Below are positions 27,193 through 35,713 of a stretch of 64,000 nt of DNA, in pieces. The DNA is taken from assembly GCF_018687275.1 (NCBI RefSeq), contig NZ_CP061287.1:434001-498000 (forward strand), read 5' to 3'. Source of the stretch: Polynucleobacter sp. MWH-Aus1W21. GTDB lineage: Bacteria > Pseudomonadota > Gammaproteobacteria > Burkholderiales > Burkholderiaceae. The notes under the pieces were generated by a model that saw nothing but the letters and a program-made list of their open reading frames with translations, did not search any database and was not told the DNA's origin. Position numbers and translations under genes: made by a program. How positions within the stretch are numbered: position 1 is the stretch's first letter; each line of letters begins with the position of its first letter.

Positions 27193-28167
27193 TTAATCAA
27201 TCTTGATATTGGCACTTTTAACTACGCTTTGCCACAGCTTTAATTCGCTGCTTAATATTTTTTGGAACTCAGCCGGTGTGACCTTATAGGCTTGCGCCCC
27301 TTCTTTGGCAAGTCTGGATTTCAGGGGGTCTTTGCTGGCGGCGTCATTGATGGACTCATTCAGCTTCTTGACAATTGCCTGGGGTGTCCCAGCAGGAGCA
27401 ACAATTCCCCACCAGGTGCTTAGATTAAATCCTGGCACACCAGCTTCTGCTGCAGTTGGCACGTTAGGAAAAAGTGGGGAGCGTTTTTCGCTGGTAATGG
27501 CGAGAACATTCACTCGGTCTGTCTCTACATAAGGGAGAATGGTTGGAATAGTTGCAAAAAAGACTTGAACCCTCCCTGCAAGCAAATCAATAGTTGCAGG
27601 GCCACTTCCTTTGTATGGGATATGAGTCAAATTGGCGCCTGTCTTTTGCTTAAATAGCTCGCCAGAGAGATGATTGATACTGCCAAGTCCTGCGGAGCAG
27701 TAATTGATGTCACGAGTCTGATTGCTGAATTGAATTAGCTCTGAAAGTGTTTTGACCGGAACAGATTTATTGCTCACTACCAAGAGTGGTCCACGGCCAA
27801 TCATCGCCACTGGGGCATAGTCTTTTTCAATGTTGTAGCCAGCTGATTCATCGGTTGCTGCGTGCGTAACAAATGTCGAAGTAACAAAAAGTAGGGTATA
27901 TCCATCGGGCGCTGCCTTTGAGCCCATAGATGCGCCAATGGAGCCGCCACCGCCACCTCGGTTGTCCACTACTACTGACTGACCTAATTTCTCGCTTAAG
28001 GTTTTAGAAAGATCTCTAGCGATACTATCCGTGCCTCCGCCAGGTGCAAACGGCACAATCAGTGTGATTGGTTTCTGTGGGAAGCTAGCTGCATTCGCTG
28101 AAGCAATGCTGGCTCCCATCAAAATGGTGAGCAATAGATTCTTTAATTTTTTGCTTTGGATATTCAT
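27193..28167 (-). CDS. Bug/TctC-family periplasmic receptor 2
   Basis: 324-residue secreted receptor with signal peptide ending SANA. Visible motifs: LIVPFAPGGGTDSIARD with ligand-loop Asp, VVDNRGGGGGSIGA, GYTLLFVT and THIPYKGSGPA. It lies 21 bases before the isopropylmalate-dehydrogenase-like gene on the same strand, so the two are probably co-transcribed and the dehydrogenase may act on the imported acid. A 100-base leader with pseudoknot potential precedes it. Confidence 0.9.
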   Translation of the reverse strand: MNIQSKKLKNLLLTILMGASIASANAASFPQKPITLIVPFAPGGGTDSIARDLSKTLSEKLGQSVVVDNRGGGGGSIGASMGSKAAPDGYTLLFVTSTFVTHAATDESAGYNIEKDYAPVAMIGRGPLLVVSNKSVPVKTLSELIQFSNQTRDINYCSAGLGSINHLSGELFKQKTGANLTHIPYKGSGPATIDLLAGRVQVFFATIPTILPYVETDRVNVLAITSEKRSPLFPNVPTAAEAGVPGFNLSTWWGIVAPAGTPQAIVKKLNESINDAASKDPLKSRLAKEGAQAYKVTPAEFQKILSSELKLWQSVVKSANIKID

Positions 28168-28191
28168 AAAAATTGACTTTATGCTGAGGCA

Positions 28192-28254
28192 CTCAATTTA
28201 ACTCCCTAGCGAATAGAGGTTGGGGAGTTGCTATTCGGGCCCCAGAGAATTGAG
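28192..28254 (-). promoter_or_regulatory. Candidate structured RNA leader (H-type pseudoknot) before Bug receptor 2
   Basis: Three exact 7-base complementary pairs are packed into 63 bases: CTCAATT (28192-28198) with AATTGAG (28248-28254); AACTCCC (28200-28206) with GGGAGTT (28223-28229); CGAATAG (28210-28216) with CTATTCG (28231-28237). The last two interlock. In minus-strand RNA the CGAATAG/CTATTCG hairpin has a 14-base loop, and the loop segment AACTCCC can pair with GGGAGTT three bases downstream, a classic H-type pseudoknot, all closed by the outer pair. It ends 25 bases before the receptor ATG. It matches no riboswitch class I recognise. Confidence 0.5.
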
Positions 28255-28267
28255 GCCCTGTACTGAA

Positions 28268-29356
28268 TTATTTGGCTTTGGTGAATCGTTGTGCACGCTT
28301 GCCGGTATCCACTTCGGTGGTGTAAACGCTCCCCTCCGAATCTACTGCGATGTTATGAACCCAGTGGAATTCACCGGCGTTACGCCCGCTCCTGCCAAAC
28401 GAACCAACTTTTTGACCAGTATCTCGCATCATTACGATCACTTCATTATTTGTTCCATCAGCAATCAAGATGTATTTCTGACTTGCATCAGAGGGAATTA
28501 GATCCCATACAGAACCAGAACCTCTAGTTTCGGTTTCGTAAGCAATTTCGCGAATGAATTTCCCATTTTTTTCGAAAACCTGAATGCGATTATTGGCTCG
28601 ATCACAAACAAATAGTGTGTTGTCTTTCATGAGGCGGGCGCAATGTACTGGATTTGAAAATTGTGGTGAGGTGGGGTTAAAACTAGCCATTTTTTCATCG
28701 CTAGGGACATTGCCATAGGCTCCCCAGTGACGCTTATAAGCCCCTGTATTGGAGTCGAACACAGCAATACGTTTATTAAGGTATCCGTCGGCAATGTAAA
28801 TTTCATTGGCAACGGGATCAACGTTCATATGAGCGGGTCTTCCAAGTTGAGTCGTGTCATTGCTCCCAAGGCTTGCGCCAGAGGATCCAATTTGCAATAG
28901 AAATTTACCTTGAGGGGTAAATTTCAAGACCATATGGTCTGTTTGTGCATTGCCGCCCACCCAAACATTGTCATTGGCATCGATGTAGATGCCATGCTCA
29001 TTTTTTGGCCACTCATAACCACTTCCCGGGCCGCCCCAAGCTTGTAGTAAGTTTCCTTTTTTGTCGAACTCAAGTACGGGTGGGGCCGGTATGCAGCATT
29101 TAGATCTTCTGGGGTTAAGGGTTGCGCCCTTCTCATCGTCGGTGATCGTTAGGGGGCGATGAATGATCCAAATATGATCATTTTTATCTGTAGCAACACC
29201 GGCTACCTGACCCAAAATCCAATTATTGGGCAGTGCTTTTGGCCAATAGGGATCTACTTTGTATTGAGGCGCCTTTGTTAATGGCTGTGCGTGTGCGAAG
29301 GTTCCACATAAGGTCAGCAGTAAAACTAGCAGGCCATGACGAATCGTTTGCCTCAT
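28268..29356 (-). CDS. Secreted NHL-repeat beta-propeller protein
   Basis: 362 residues with a clear Sec signal peptide (cleavage near FAHA). The mature part consists of NHL-type repeats, for example NPVHCARLMKDNTLFVCDRANNR in shortened form NPVHCAR...FVCDRANNRIQVF, IYIADGYLNKRIAVF and HNIAVDSEGSVYTTEV, predicting a six-bladed propeller. Such proteins resemble the peptidyl-alpha-hydroxyglycine lyase fold, and related ones sit in many catabolic clusters without known function. The GGAGAC ribosome site is strong. It may share a transcript with Bug receptor 2 downstream. Confidence 0.75.
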   Translation of the reverse strand: MRQTIRHGLLVLLLTLCGTFAHAQPLTKAPQYKVDPYWPKALPNNWILGQVAGVATDKNDHIWIIHRPLTITDDEKGATLNPRRSKCCIPAPPVLEFDKKGNLLQAWGGPGSGYEWPKNEHGIYIDANDNVWVGGNAQTDHMVLKFTPQGKFLLQIGSSGASLGSNDTTQLGRPAHMNVDPVANEIYIADGYLNKRIAVFDSNTGAYKRHWGAYGNVPSDEKMASFNPTSPQFSNPVHCARLMKDNTLFVCDRANNRIQVFEKNGKFIREIAYETETRGSGSVWDLIPSDASQKYILIADGTNNEVIVMMRDTGQKVGSFGRSGRNAGEFHWVHNIAVDSEGSVYTTEVDTGKRAQRFTKAK

Positions 29357-29685
29357 TTTGTCTCCTAAATTTTGTTTATTTTTGTTCTGAAAGCTTAACT
29401 CGGATTAGATCATGGATAGCTTGATATATGGGGTTATCCCTGAGCGGTTTTATAAGATGCAATTTGGCTTAGCGTGTTAGATTGGGTTAAATAAAAATAG
29501 CAATTCAAACCTCAAGAGACAAGTCTTAATCCTATTTGGATAGTTAGAGCACCATCTATGTACATCTCGTATGTATATGAGCTGCGCCAGACCTTGAAAT
29601 GATTCCATCAGGTGGAATTAGAGGCTTATCTTCAGGCTGAATTGCGTGATACTGGATTTCAATTAAATACCTTGAGACATGGACT
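29357..29685. promoter_or_regulatory. 329-base divergent intergenic region with two dyads
   Basis: AT-rich region between the leftward NHL gene and the rightward 11-gene cluster. No ORF of note. Two inverted repeats share the same geometry: TACAT-N5-ATGTA (29561-29575) and ATTCCA-N5-TGGAAT (29602-29618). Their centres are 42 bases apart, about four helical turns. They are candidate operators for the rightward cluster. No confident -35/-10 pair was assigned. Confidence 0.45.
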
Positions 29686-30513
29686 ATGAGCCTTTATAAA
29701 TCGGTTACCTATCAGCCCTCTGGGAAGTTGGTGTCCGTGACTATTCAGTATCTAGATCAAGGTGCTGGCCCAGTTATCGTGATGCTGCCATCATTGGCGC
29801 GGTCAGGGCGAGATTACGATGATGTGGCCTCGCGAATTATTGCTAAAGGGTATCGAGTCATTCGTCCTGAGCCAAGAGGTATTCGAGGTAGTCATGGTCC
29901 CATGGAAAAACTATCCATACATGACTTTGCTGGTGATGTGGCGGCAGTGTTGGATCAAGAAAAAACAGGACCCGTTGTTGTAGTCGGACATGCATGGGGT
30001 AGTCAGCCTGCAAGAATGTTGGCTGCCGATCGGGCTGAACTTGTGCTGGCTGTAGTAATGGCAGCAGCGTCTGCTGGTAAGTTGTTGCCTGGTGCAGATG
30101 AAAAGCCATACAGTCGACTTCGCGCTGAAATTGATGGCGCAGGTGATACATCTTTATCGAAAGATGAGCGGCTTGCTTGTCTGCAAAAAGCATTCTTTGC
30201 TCCGGGGCATGATCCTGGCGTATGGCTTGATGGATGGTTTCAGGAGGCACATGAGGCTCAAAGCTACGCCAGAATCAATACGCCAATCGATGAATATTTT
30301 TCTGCCGGTAATTCAGTGCCGATTTTAGATTTACAGGCTGAATATGACGCTGTGGTGATTCCTAAGATCATGAAGCCATACCTTGGAGATCGTGTAACGG
30401 AAGGAGTCATATTGAATGCTGGGCATTCATTGGCGCCAGAGCAACCACAAGCAATGTGTGATGCGATTTGTGAATTTTCTGGACAGATTTATTCAAAACA
30501 CCTTGGTAATTAA
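29686..30513 (+). CDS. Alpha/beta-hydrolase with Ala in place of the catalytic Ser
   Basis: 275-residue alpha/beta-hydrolase fold protein without signal peptide. The nucleophile elbow, after strand VVVV, reads GHAWG (101-105), so residue 103 is Ala where Ser, Asp or Cys is expected; the codon is GCA. The remaining acid and His candidates are present (LDLQAEYDAVV and NAGHSLAPEQ). Either the enzyme uses nucleophile-free chemistry, as in some fold members, or it is a non-hydrolytic binding protein. It leads a run of 11 same-strand genes ending at 39650. Confidence 0.75.
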   Translation: MSLYKSVTYQPSGKLVSVTIQYLDQGAGPVIVMLPSLARSGRDYDDVASRIIAKGYRVIRPEPRGIRGSHGPMEKLSIHDFAGDVAAVLDQEKTGPVVVVGHAWGSQPARMLAADRAELVLAVVMAAASAGKLLPGADEKPYSRLRAEIDGAGDTSLSKDERLACLQKAFFAPGHDPGVWLDGWFQEAHEAQSYARINTPIDEYFSAGNSVPILDLQAEYDAVVIPKIMKPYLGDRVTEGVILNAGHSLAPEQPQAMCDAICEFSGQIYSKHLGN

Positions 30514-30548
30514 TTTAATAATGCTATCAACACGAAATGTGAGCACAT

Positions 30549-31520
30549 ATGTTGCGTAGAAATTTTTTATTGATAGCGCTTGCGACATCCATAAGTCGAA
30601 TTGGTTGGGCTCAATCTTCATCAAGTAGGCCAATTAAAATTGTCGTCCCGTTTGCTCCCGGAGGTGGCAATGATGTGATTGCTAGACAGCTAGCCAAAGA
30701 ATTGAGTGAGCTGCGCAAACAAAGTGTCTTGGTTGAAAATAAGCCAGGCGCGGGAGGAAATATTGGCACGGAATATGTAGTGAGAGCGCCAGCAGATGAA
30801 ATTACATTGCTGCTAGGGCATACCGGGACTGTTTCCATTAATCCAGCTTTACTCAATACAGGAATGGATGCCACACGGGACTTGGAGCCAATTGCTTTAT
30901 TAGCTTCCACCTCTTTGGTGCTGGTGGTGGCGCAAGACTCTAAGATTAAATCTGTTCAAAACTTGATTGATCTGTCAAATCAACGAACAATCCCTTTTAA
31001 TTATGGGTCTAGTGGCAATGGTACGGGTGGCCATTTAACTGGGGAATTATTTAAAGAAGTAACAGGCGTCAAGATGTCCCATATTCCCTATAAGGGTACC
31101 AGTCCAGCCTTGGTGGATGTTGCTGGGGGACAGTTAGATTTTATGTTTAGCGTTATTCCTCCGGCAATGGCTTTGATTCAAAGTGGAAAGTTACGTGCGA
31201 TTGCAGTCACTTCAAAAAAGAGATTATCGATATTTCCGGAAGTGCCAACGATTGCAGAGTCAAATATTAAGTCCCTTAATAATTTTGATAGTTCAGTTTC
31301 TTACGGCGTACTCTCGTCGAACAAAATTTCTCCAGCAATAGCTAAGGAGTTGTCTAGCCAGATTCTCAAGATCGGTGGAGGCCCGGAATTTCAATCCAAA
31401 TTGCTTGCAGAGGGTGCCGTACCGGCATTAGGAAATGGTGCCGAGTACTCAAAATTGATTCAGGCGGAAAGCAAAAAATGGACTACAGTTATCAAAAAAT
31501 CTGGAGCGGTACCAGATTAA
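30549..31520 (+). CDS. Bug/TctC-family periplasmic receptor 3
   Basis: 323-residue receptor with a signal peptide (MLRRNFLLIALATS...GWAQ). Motifs: KIVVPFAPGGGNDVIAR with ligand-loop Asp, LVENKPGAGGNIGTE, and HIPYKGTSPA. The usual DGYTL turn is altered to DEITLLLGH, a local deviation that may affect ligand choice. It lies 35 bases after the hydrolase and 52 before receptor 4, so two receptors stand in tandem at the head of the run. Confidence 0.89.
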   Translation: MLRRNFLLIALATSISRIGWAQSSSSRPIKIVVPFAPGGGNDVIARQLAKELSELRKQSVLVENKPGAGGNIGTEYVVRAPADEITLLLGHTGTVSINPALLNTGMDATRDLEPIALLASTSLVLVVAQDSKIKSVQNLIDLSNQRTIPFNYGSSGNGTGGHLTGELFKEVTGVKMSHIPYKGTSPALVDVAGGQLDFMFSVIPPAMALIQSGKLRAIAVTSKKRLSIFPEVPTIAESNIKSLNNFDSSVSYGVLSSNKISPAIAKELSSQILKIGGGPEFQSKLLAEGAVPALGNGAEYSKLIQAESKKWTTVIKKSGAVPD

Positions 31521-31572
31521 CTTTTTATTGCATTGGTGTTATTCAAGAATCCTAATTTAGGCAAGGGTAAAA

Positions 31573-32538
31573 ATGAAAATCAAGTATCTCGTGGTAATTT
31601 TTTTGGGGCTGCAATGTTTTACGGGGCCTATTTTTGCTCAGGCATATCCCAATCGCCCGATTAAGGTGATAGTTCCCTATACGCCAGGCGGTTCAGTAGA
31701 TAACACATGTAGATTGATAACAGATCAATTACAAAAACAGTTAGGCCAGTCTGTGGTTGTTGAAAATAAACCGGGTGCATCAGGCCAAATTGGATCTATT
31801 GAGGTGATGCGTGCTCCAGCAGATGGCTATACATTGCTTTGTCATGCTTCTAGCCAGGTGTATATGCCGCAAGTCGTAAAAAAGAAGACTTATGACGCTG
31901 AAAAAGATTTCACATCTATTGCTCAGATCGGCTATGTTCCACTGGCTGTTGTTACGTACCCAAAGTTTGACGCAAATAATTTTAAAGACTTCGTGACATT
32001 GGTTAAGAAGAGTCCTGGAAAATATACCTGGGCGACTTCAGGATTGGGGACCGCTAGTCATTTATCTGAAGAGATGCTAAATCGAGCATTGAAATTGAAC
32101 ATGGAGATCATCACCTATAAAGGTGCTGTGCCACAGTTAACGGATGTGATGGGAGGGCACGTTAGTGCAGCGATATCCCCATTGCCAGGGGTTACGAGCT
32201 TTATTAAGAGTGGCCACTTAAAAGTCCTTGCCTTTACGAGCGATAAGAGAATGGCTGCTTACCCTAATGTGGCAACGGTTGCGGAGAGTGGGCTCCCAGG
32301 GTTTGAGATGAATTCTTGGTACGGCTTATGGGGCCCTGCCAATCTTCCTAAAGACATCGTGAAAAAACTAGCCGATCAAGTTGCGCTAGCGCTAAAGAAT
32401 AAGACTGTTCTAGACAGAATGAATGAGTTGGAATTTGAGCCATCCACGATCAACACGGCGCAATTTGAAAAATTAGTAAAAGATGAGACTGTGAGAATTG
32501 GCACACTTGCACGAGAAGCCAATATCTCAATTGAGTAG
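31573..32538 (+). CDS. Bug/TctC-family periplasmic receptor 4
   Basis: 321-residue receptor, signal peptide ending near IFAQA. Motifs: KVIVPYTPGGSVDNTCR with ligand-loop Asp, VVENKPGASGQIGS, GYTLLCHAS, and ITYKGAVPQ in place of the usual HIPYKG. A Cys occurs in the first ligand loop (DNTCR) and another in the second (LLCHA). It sits between another Bug gene and the MmgE/PrpD gene, which is the likely first intracellular enzyme on this stretch. Confidence 0.89.
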   Translation: MKIKYLVVIFLGLQCFTGPIFAQAYPNRPIKVIVPYTPGGSVDNTCRLITDQLQKQLGQSVVVENKPGASGQIGSIEVMRAPADGYTLLCHASSQVYMPQVVKKKTYDAEKDFTSIAQIGYVPLAVVTYPKFDANNFKDFVTLVKKSPGKYTWATSGLGTASHLSEEMLNRALKLNMEIITYKGAVPQLTDVMGGHVSAAISPLPGVTSFIKSGHLKVLAFTSDKRMAAYPNVATVAESGLPGFEMNSWYGLWGPANLPKDIVKKLADQVALALKNKTVLDRMNELEFEPSTINTAQFEKLVKDETVRIGTLAREANISIE

Positions 32539-32594
32539 GATTTTTAGCGATGATGTGCAAAATAAAAAACTAAGCTAAGTAAATCGAAGGAATT

Positions 32595-33989
32595 ATGAGT
32601 ACGGATACACCTCCACTAGTTCAGAATGCAAGCAAAATTTTGGCGGAATTTGCAAGTCAACTTCAGTATGAGGATATTCCTCTTGAGGTGGTCGAGCGCA
32701 TGAAAATGTGCATGCTCGATAGTATTGGCTGTTGTCTGCATGGAGTCACCTTGCCTTGGACAAAGTTGGTTGAAGACATGGCGATGGGTGAAGGTGCAAC
32801 CCCAGTCGCTTCTATTTTCGGAACCTCTCATAAGACTTCAGTTGGAAATGCTGCTTTAGTAAATGGCACTGCAGGTCATGCATTTGAGTTTGATGATATG
32901 CATAAAGAATCCATCTTGCATCCTGGATCTATTGCTATCCCGGTTTTAATTGCTTTGGTGGAGAAGTTAGGCAAGGTCACTGGCAAAGATTTTTTAACAG
33001 CAATGGTGAGTGGATATGAGATTGGTGCTCGTGTGGGGAATGCCGCCTCTATTCAACTTTTCTTTGACGGCTTTCATCCTCAGGGAACTTCGGGGGTATT
33101 TGTGGGGGCAGCGGCAGCGGGGCGTATGCTGAATTTCAGTCCTACTGTAATGCTTGATTGCTTGGGCATTGCAGGTTCTCAGGCCGGTGGTTTGATGGCC
33201 GCCCAAGAGGGGGCAATGGTAAAGCGCTTTCACTCGGGAAGAGCGGCACAGAGCGGAATTTACTCGGCCTTCCTGGCACAAAAAGGATTAACTGGCATTT
33301 CAAATGTACTTGAGGCGGGCTATGGAGGCTACTTGAGTACTTACTCTTCATCGCCCAAGCCAGATCGATTGTTATCTGGTCTTGGCGAGGTTTGGGAATC
33401 TGGTCAAGTTGGATTTAAGCCTTATGCATGCGTAACGAGCATTCACTCTTCTTTAGATGCTTTACTGGCTATTATGAAGAGCAATCAGTTAAAGCCTGAT
33501 GACATAGTCAGGATCGATGTTGGCCTAAGTCCTATGACCTTCACTCATTGCGCTTGGGAATATAAGGCTCAAGGTGTTACTGCTGCTCAAATGAATCTTT
33601 ACTTCAATATGGCAAGCGTAGCATTTGATGGAGTTCTTTTTACTGAGCAATACTCTAGTGAAAAGCTAGCTGATCCTAAGTTGCAATCATTTATGCAGAA
33701 GGTCCACGCATATGTGGACGCAGACATCGAGAGTATGGGCGTGGCATATAGACATGCCTCCAGGGTAAAAGTAACGACAAACAAGGGCGAGGTATTTCTG
33801 CAGGAGATTTTAGATAGAAGAGGTAGCCCTGAAAACCCTCTCTCGAAACACGATATTCAATTTAAATTCCGCAATGTTGTATCGGGGATACTGGGCGAGT
33901 CACAAATCAATCAAATGATTCAATTAGTGGATCGAATGGAAGAGTTGACTGATTTAGCTCCGATCATCGCGTTATTAACTTCAAAATAA
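32595..33989 (+). CDS. MmgE/PrpD family protein
   Basis: 464-residue cytoplasmic protein of the MmgE/PrpD family, which includes 2-methylcitrate dehydratase, cis-aconitate decarboxylase and iminodisuccinate epimerase. Signatures: CMLDSIGCCLHG, LVNGTAGHAFEFDDMHKESILHPGS, and the helical AAGRMLNFS...CLGIAGSQAGG region. These enzymes work on branched or tricarboxylic acids without metal or PLP. The exact reaction is unknown; its place beside a LigI-like lactonase and Bug receptors suggests a polycarboxylate intermediate. GAAGGA ribosome site. Confidence 0.88.
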   Translation: MSTDTPPLVQNASKILAEFASQLQYEDIPLEVVERMKMCMLDSIGCCLHGVTLPWTKLVEDMAMGEGATPVASIFGTSHKTSVGNAALVNGTAGHAFEFDDMHKESILHPGSIAIPVLIALVEKLGKVTGKDFLTAMVSGYEIGARVGNAASIQLFFDGFHPQGTSGVFVGAAAAGRMLNFSPTVMLDCLGIAGSQAGGLMAAQEGAMVKRFHSGRAAQSGIYSAFLAQKGLTGISNVLEAGYGGYLSTYSSSPKPDRLLSGLGEVWESGQVGFKPYACVTSIHSSLDALLAIMKSNQLKPDDIVRIDVGLSPMTFTHCAWEYKAQGVTAAQMNLYFNMASVAFDGVLFTEQYSSEKLADPKLQSFMQKVHAYVDADIESMGVAYRHASRVKVTTNKGEVFLQEILDRRGSPENPLSKHDIQFKFRNVVSGILGESQINQMIQLVDRMEELTDLAPIIALLTSK

Positions 33990-34010
33990 AGATTTAAATA
34001 GGTCTTACAT

Positions 34011-34874
34011 ATGACAAGCCTGATACAAACATATTTGACTAACCCCAGAAAGCCAGCCTTTGTATTGCCACCAAATGCGTGTGATGCCCATTGCCATATT
34101 TTTGGACCAGCCAGTCAGTTTCCTTATGTAAAAGAACGATCATGGACACCCGTTGACGCAGGCAAGGAAGCATTATTCGCATTGCATGATTCTTTAGGAA
34201 TTCAGCGTTGCGTGATTGTGCAAACTGCATTGCATGGTTTTGATAACTCTGTGGTGGTGGATGCAATGCAGGCCCGCAAGGGAGCGTATCTTGGGGTGGC
34301 GCTTGCATCTGCAAAAACTACTAGTGCACAAATTGCTGAGATGGATCAGCAAGGTTTCCGAGCTATACGATTTAATTTCATGGCGCATCTGAAGAATAGT
34401 GATTCTATTGAGGATATCCTGGAGCTGACTAAAAGGATGGAGCCATTTGGATGGCATTTGCAGGTTCATTTTTCCAGTGACTTGGTACATTCATTGGCGC
34501 CATTGTTAAAGAAATCTGCTGTCCCAGTGATGGTTGACCATGTTGGGCGAGTGGACGCTTCTTTGGGTGCCAATCATGCTGATTTTCAAGGTTTACTTAA
34601 GCTCCTTGATGACCCACATTTTTATGTCAAGGTAAGTGGTGTAGATCGTATCTCAAAAATGCATCCCTATGAAGATGGCATATCCCTTGCAAAAATTTTA
34701 GTAGATGAATTTACAGATCGATGTGTTTGGGGGACGGATTGGCCGCATCCCAATCACCACCATATTCCTGATGACGGTAATTTAGTGGACTTAATCCCCA
34801 GGATCGCTGACACCACAGAAAAAGTAAGCAAGCTCATGGTAAGTAATCCCGGAAAATTTTATCGGTTTGAGTAA
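34011..34874 (+). CDS. Amidohydrolase, 2-pyrone-4,6-dicarboxylate lactonase (LigI)-like
   Basis: 287-residue TIM-barrel amidohydrolase of the amidohydrolase-2 type. Metal or active-site marks are DAHCHIFGP (His27, His29), VDHVGR (His177) and GTDWPHPNH (Asp243). Arg120 in AIRFNFM and Arg213 in SGVDRIS fall at positions that in LigI bind substrate carboxylates. LigI opens the lactone of 2-pyrone-4,6-dicarboxylate in protocatechuate 4,5-cleavage. No other lig genes (ligA/B, ligC, ligJ, ligK) are in the window, so the substrate could be a related lactone. It follows the MmgE/PrpD gene by 21 bases. Confidence 0.82.
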   Translation: MTSLIQTYLTNPRKPAFVLPPNACDAHCHIFGPASQFPYVKERSWTPVDAGKEALFALHDSLGIQRCVIVQTALHGFDNSVVVDAMQARKGAYLGVALASAKTTSAQIAEMDQQGFRAIRFNFMAHLKNSDSIEDILELTKRMEPFGWHLQVHFSSDLVHSLAPLLKKSAVPVMVDHVGRVDASLGANHADFQGLLKLLDDPHFYVKVSGVDRISKMHPYEDGISLAKILVDEFTDRCVWGTDWPHPNHHHIPDDGNLVDLIPRIADTTEKVSKLMVSNPGKFYRFE

Positions 34875-34910
34875 CGAGTTTTTTATACAAAAATAAATGG
34901 AGAAGGCGCA

Positions 34911-35711
34911 ATGGCTGGACGATTAGAGGGAAAGATTGCCTTTATCACGGGGGCGGGATCGGTTGGTCCTGGCAGGGGAAATGGACGCGCAACGGCCATT
35001 CGATTCGCGCAAGAGGGTGCCAAGGTGTTTGCTACGGACATTAATTTAGCAAACCTAGATGAAACATTGGCTTTGGCTGGTGATGCGGCACATAATATAA
35101 CTACCGCGAAGCTGGATATATTTCAAGCTAGTGCGATTGAAGAAAGTGTTCAGGCATGTATTCAAAAGTATGGGGCTCTGGATATCTTGGTAAATGTGGT
35201 GGGTGGTTCTGCAAAAGGTGGTCCAGTGGAAATGACTGAAGAGGTCTGGGACGCACAGGTAGATTTCAACCTGAAAAGCGTTTTCTTAACCTGCAAGTAT
35301 GCTTTGCCAGAATTGATTAAGCGGGAAAAGGGATCAATTATTAATTTTGCCTCCACATCAGGCACTCGGTGGACGGGTTCAGCACAAATTGCCTATGCAG
35401 CTACAAAGGCGGGTGTCATTCAATTCTCGAAAGTTTTGGCAGTGCAATATGCTAAGCAGAATATTAGAGTCAATACTATCGTCCCTGGACAACTTCATAC
35501 CCCCATGGTGGAGACTCGGCTAGCAAAACAGCGTGTTGGTGGCGATGTTGAATTACTATTAAAGCAACGACAATCCCGTATTCCCCTCCCATTTATGGGT
35601 GATGGTCGAGATACTGCTAATGCGGCATTATTTTTGGCTTCCGATGAATCTCGTTTTATTACCGGCACTGAAATTGTTGTAGATGGCGGTATGTCAGCAA
35701 GGTGCGATTAA
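34911..35711 (+). CDS. SDR-family oxidoreductase 1
   Basis: Classical short-chain dehydrogenase of 266 residues. The nucleotide-binding loop is unusually long and Gly-rich (TGAGSVGPGRGNGRA, about 13-27). Catalytic residues are Ser148, Tyr162 and Lys166 (AYAATK). It ends with the usual VVDGGMSARCD tail. The related SDR at 38838 has the same extended loop and the shared stretch ATAIRFAQEGA, so the pair look like paralogues. The stop lies 2 bases before the next Bug start. The substrate is unknown. Confidence 0.87.
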   Translation: MAGRLEGKIAFITGAGSVGPGRGNGRATAIRFAQEGAKVFATDINLANLDETLALAGDAAHNITTAKLDIFQASAIEESVQACIQKYGALDILVNVVGGSAKGGPVEMTEEVWDAQVDFNLKSVFLTCKYALPELIKREKGSIINFASTSGTRWTGSAQIAYAATKAGVIQFSKVLAVQYAKQNIRVNTIVPGQLHTPMVETRLAKQRVGGDVELLLKQRQSRIPLPFMGDGRDTANAALFLASDESRFITGTEIVVDGGMSARCD

Positions 35712-35713
35712 TT

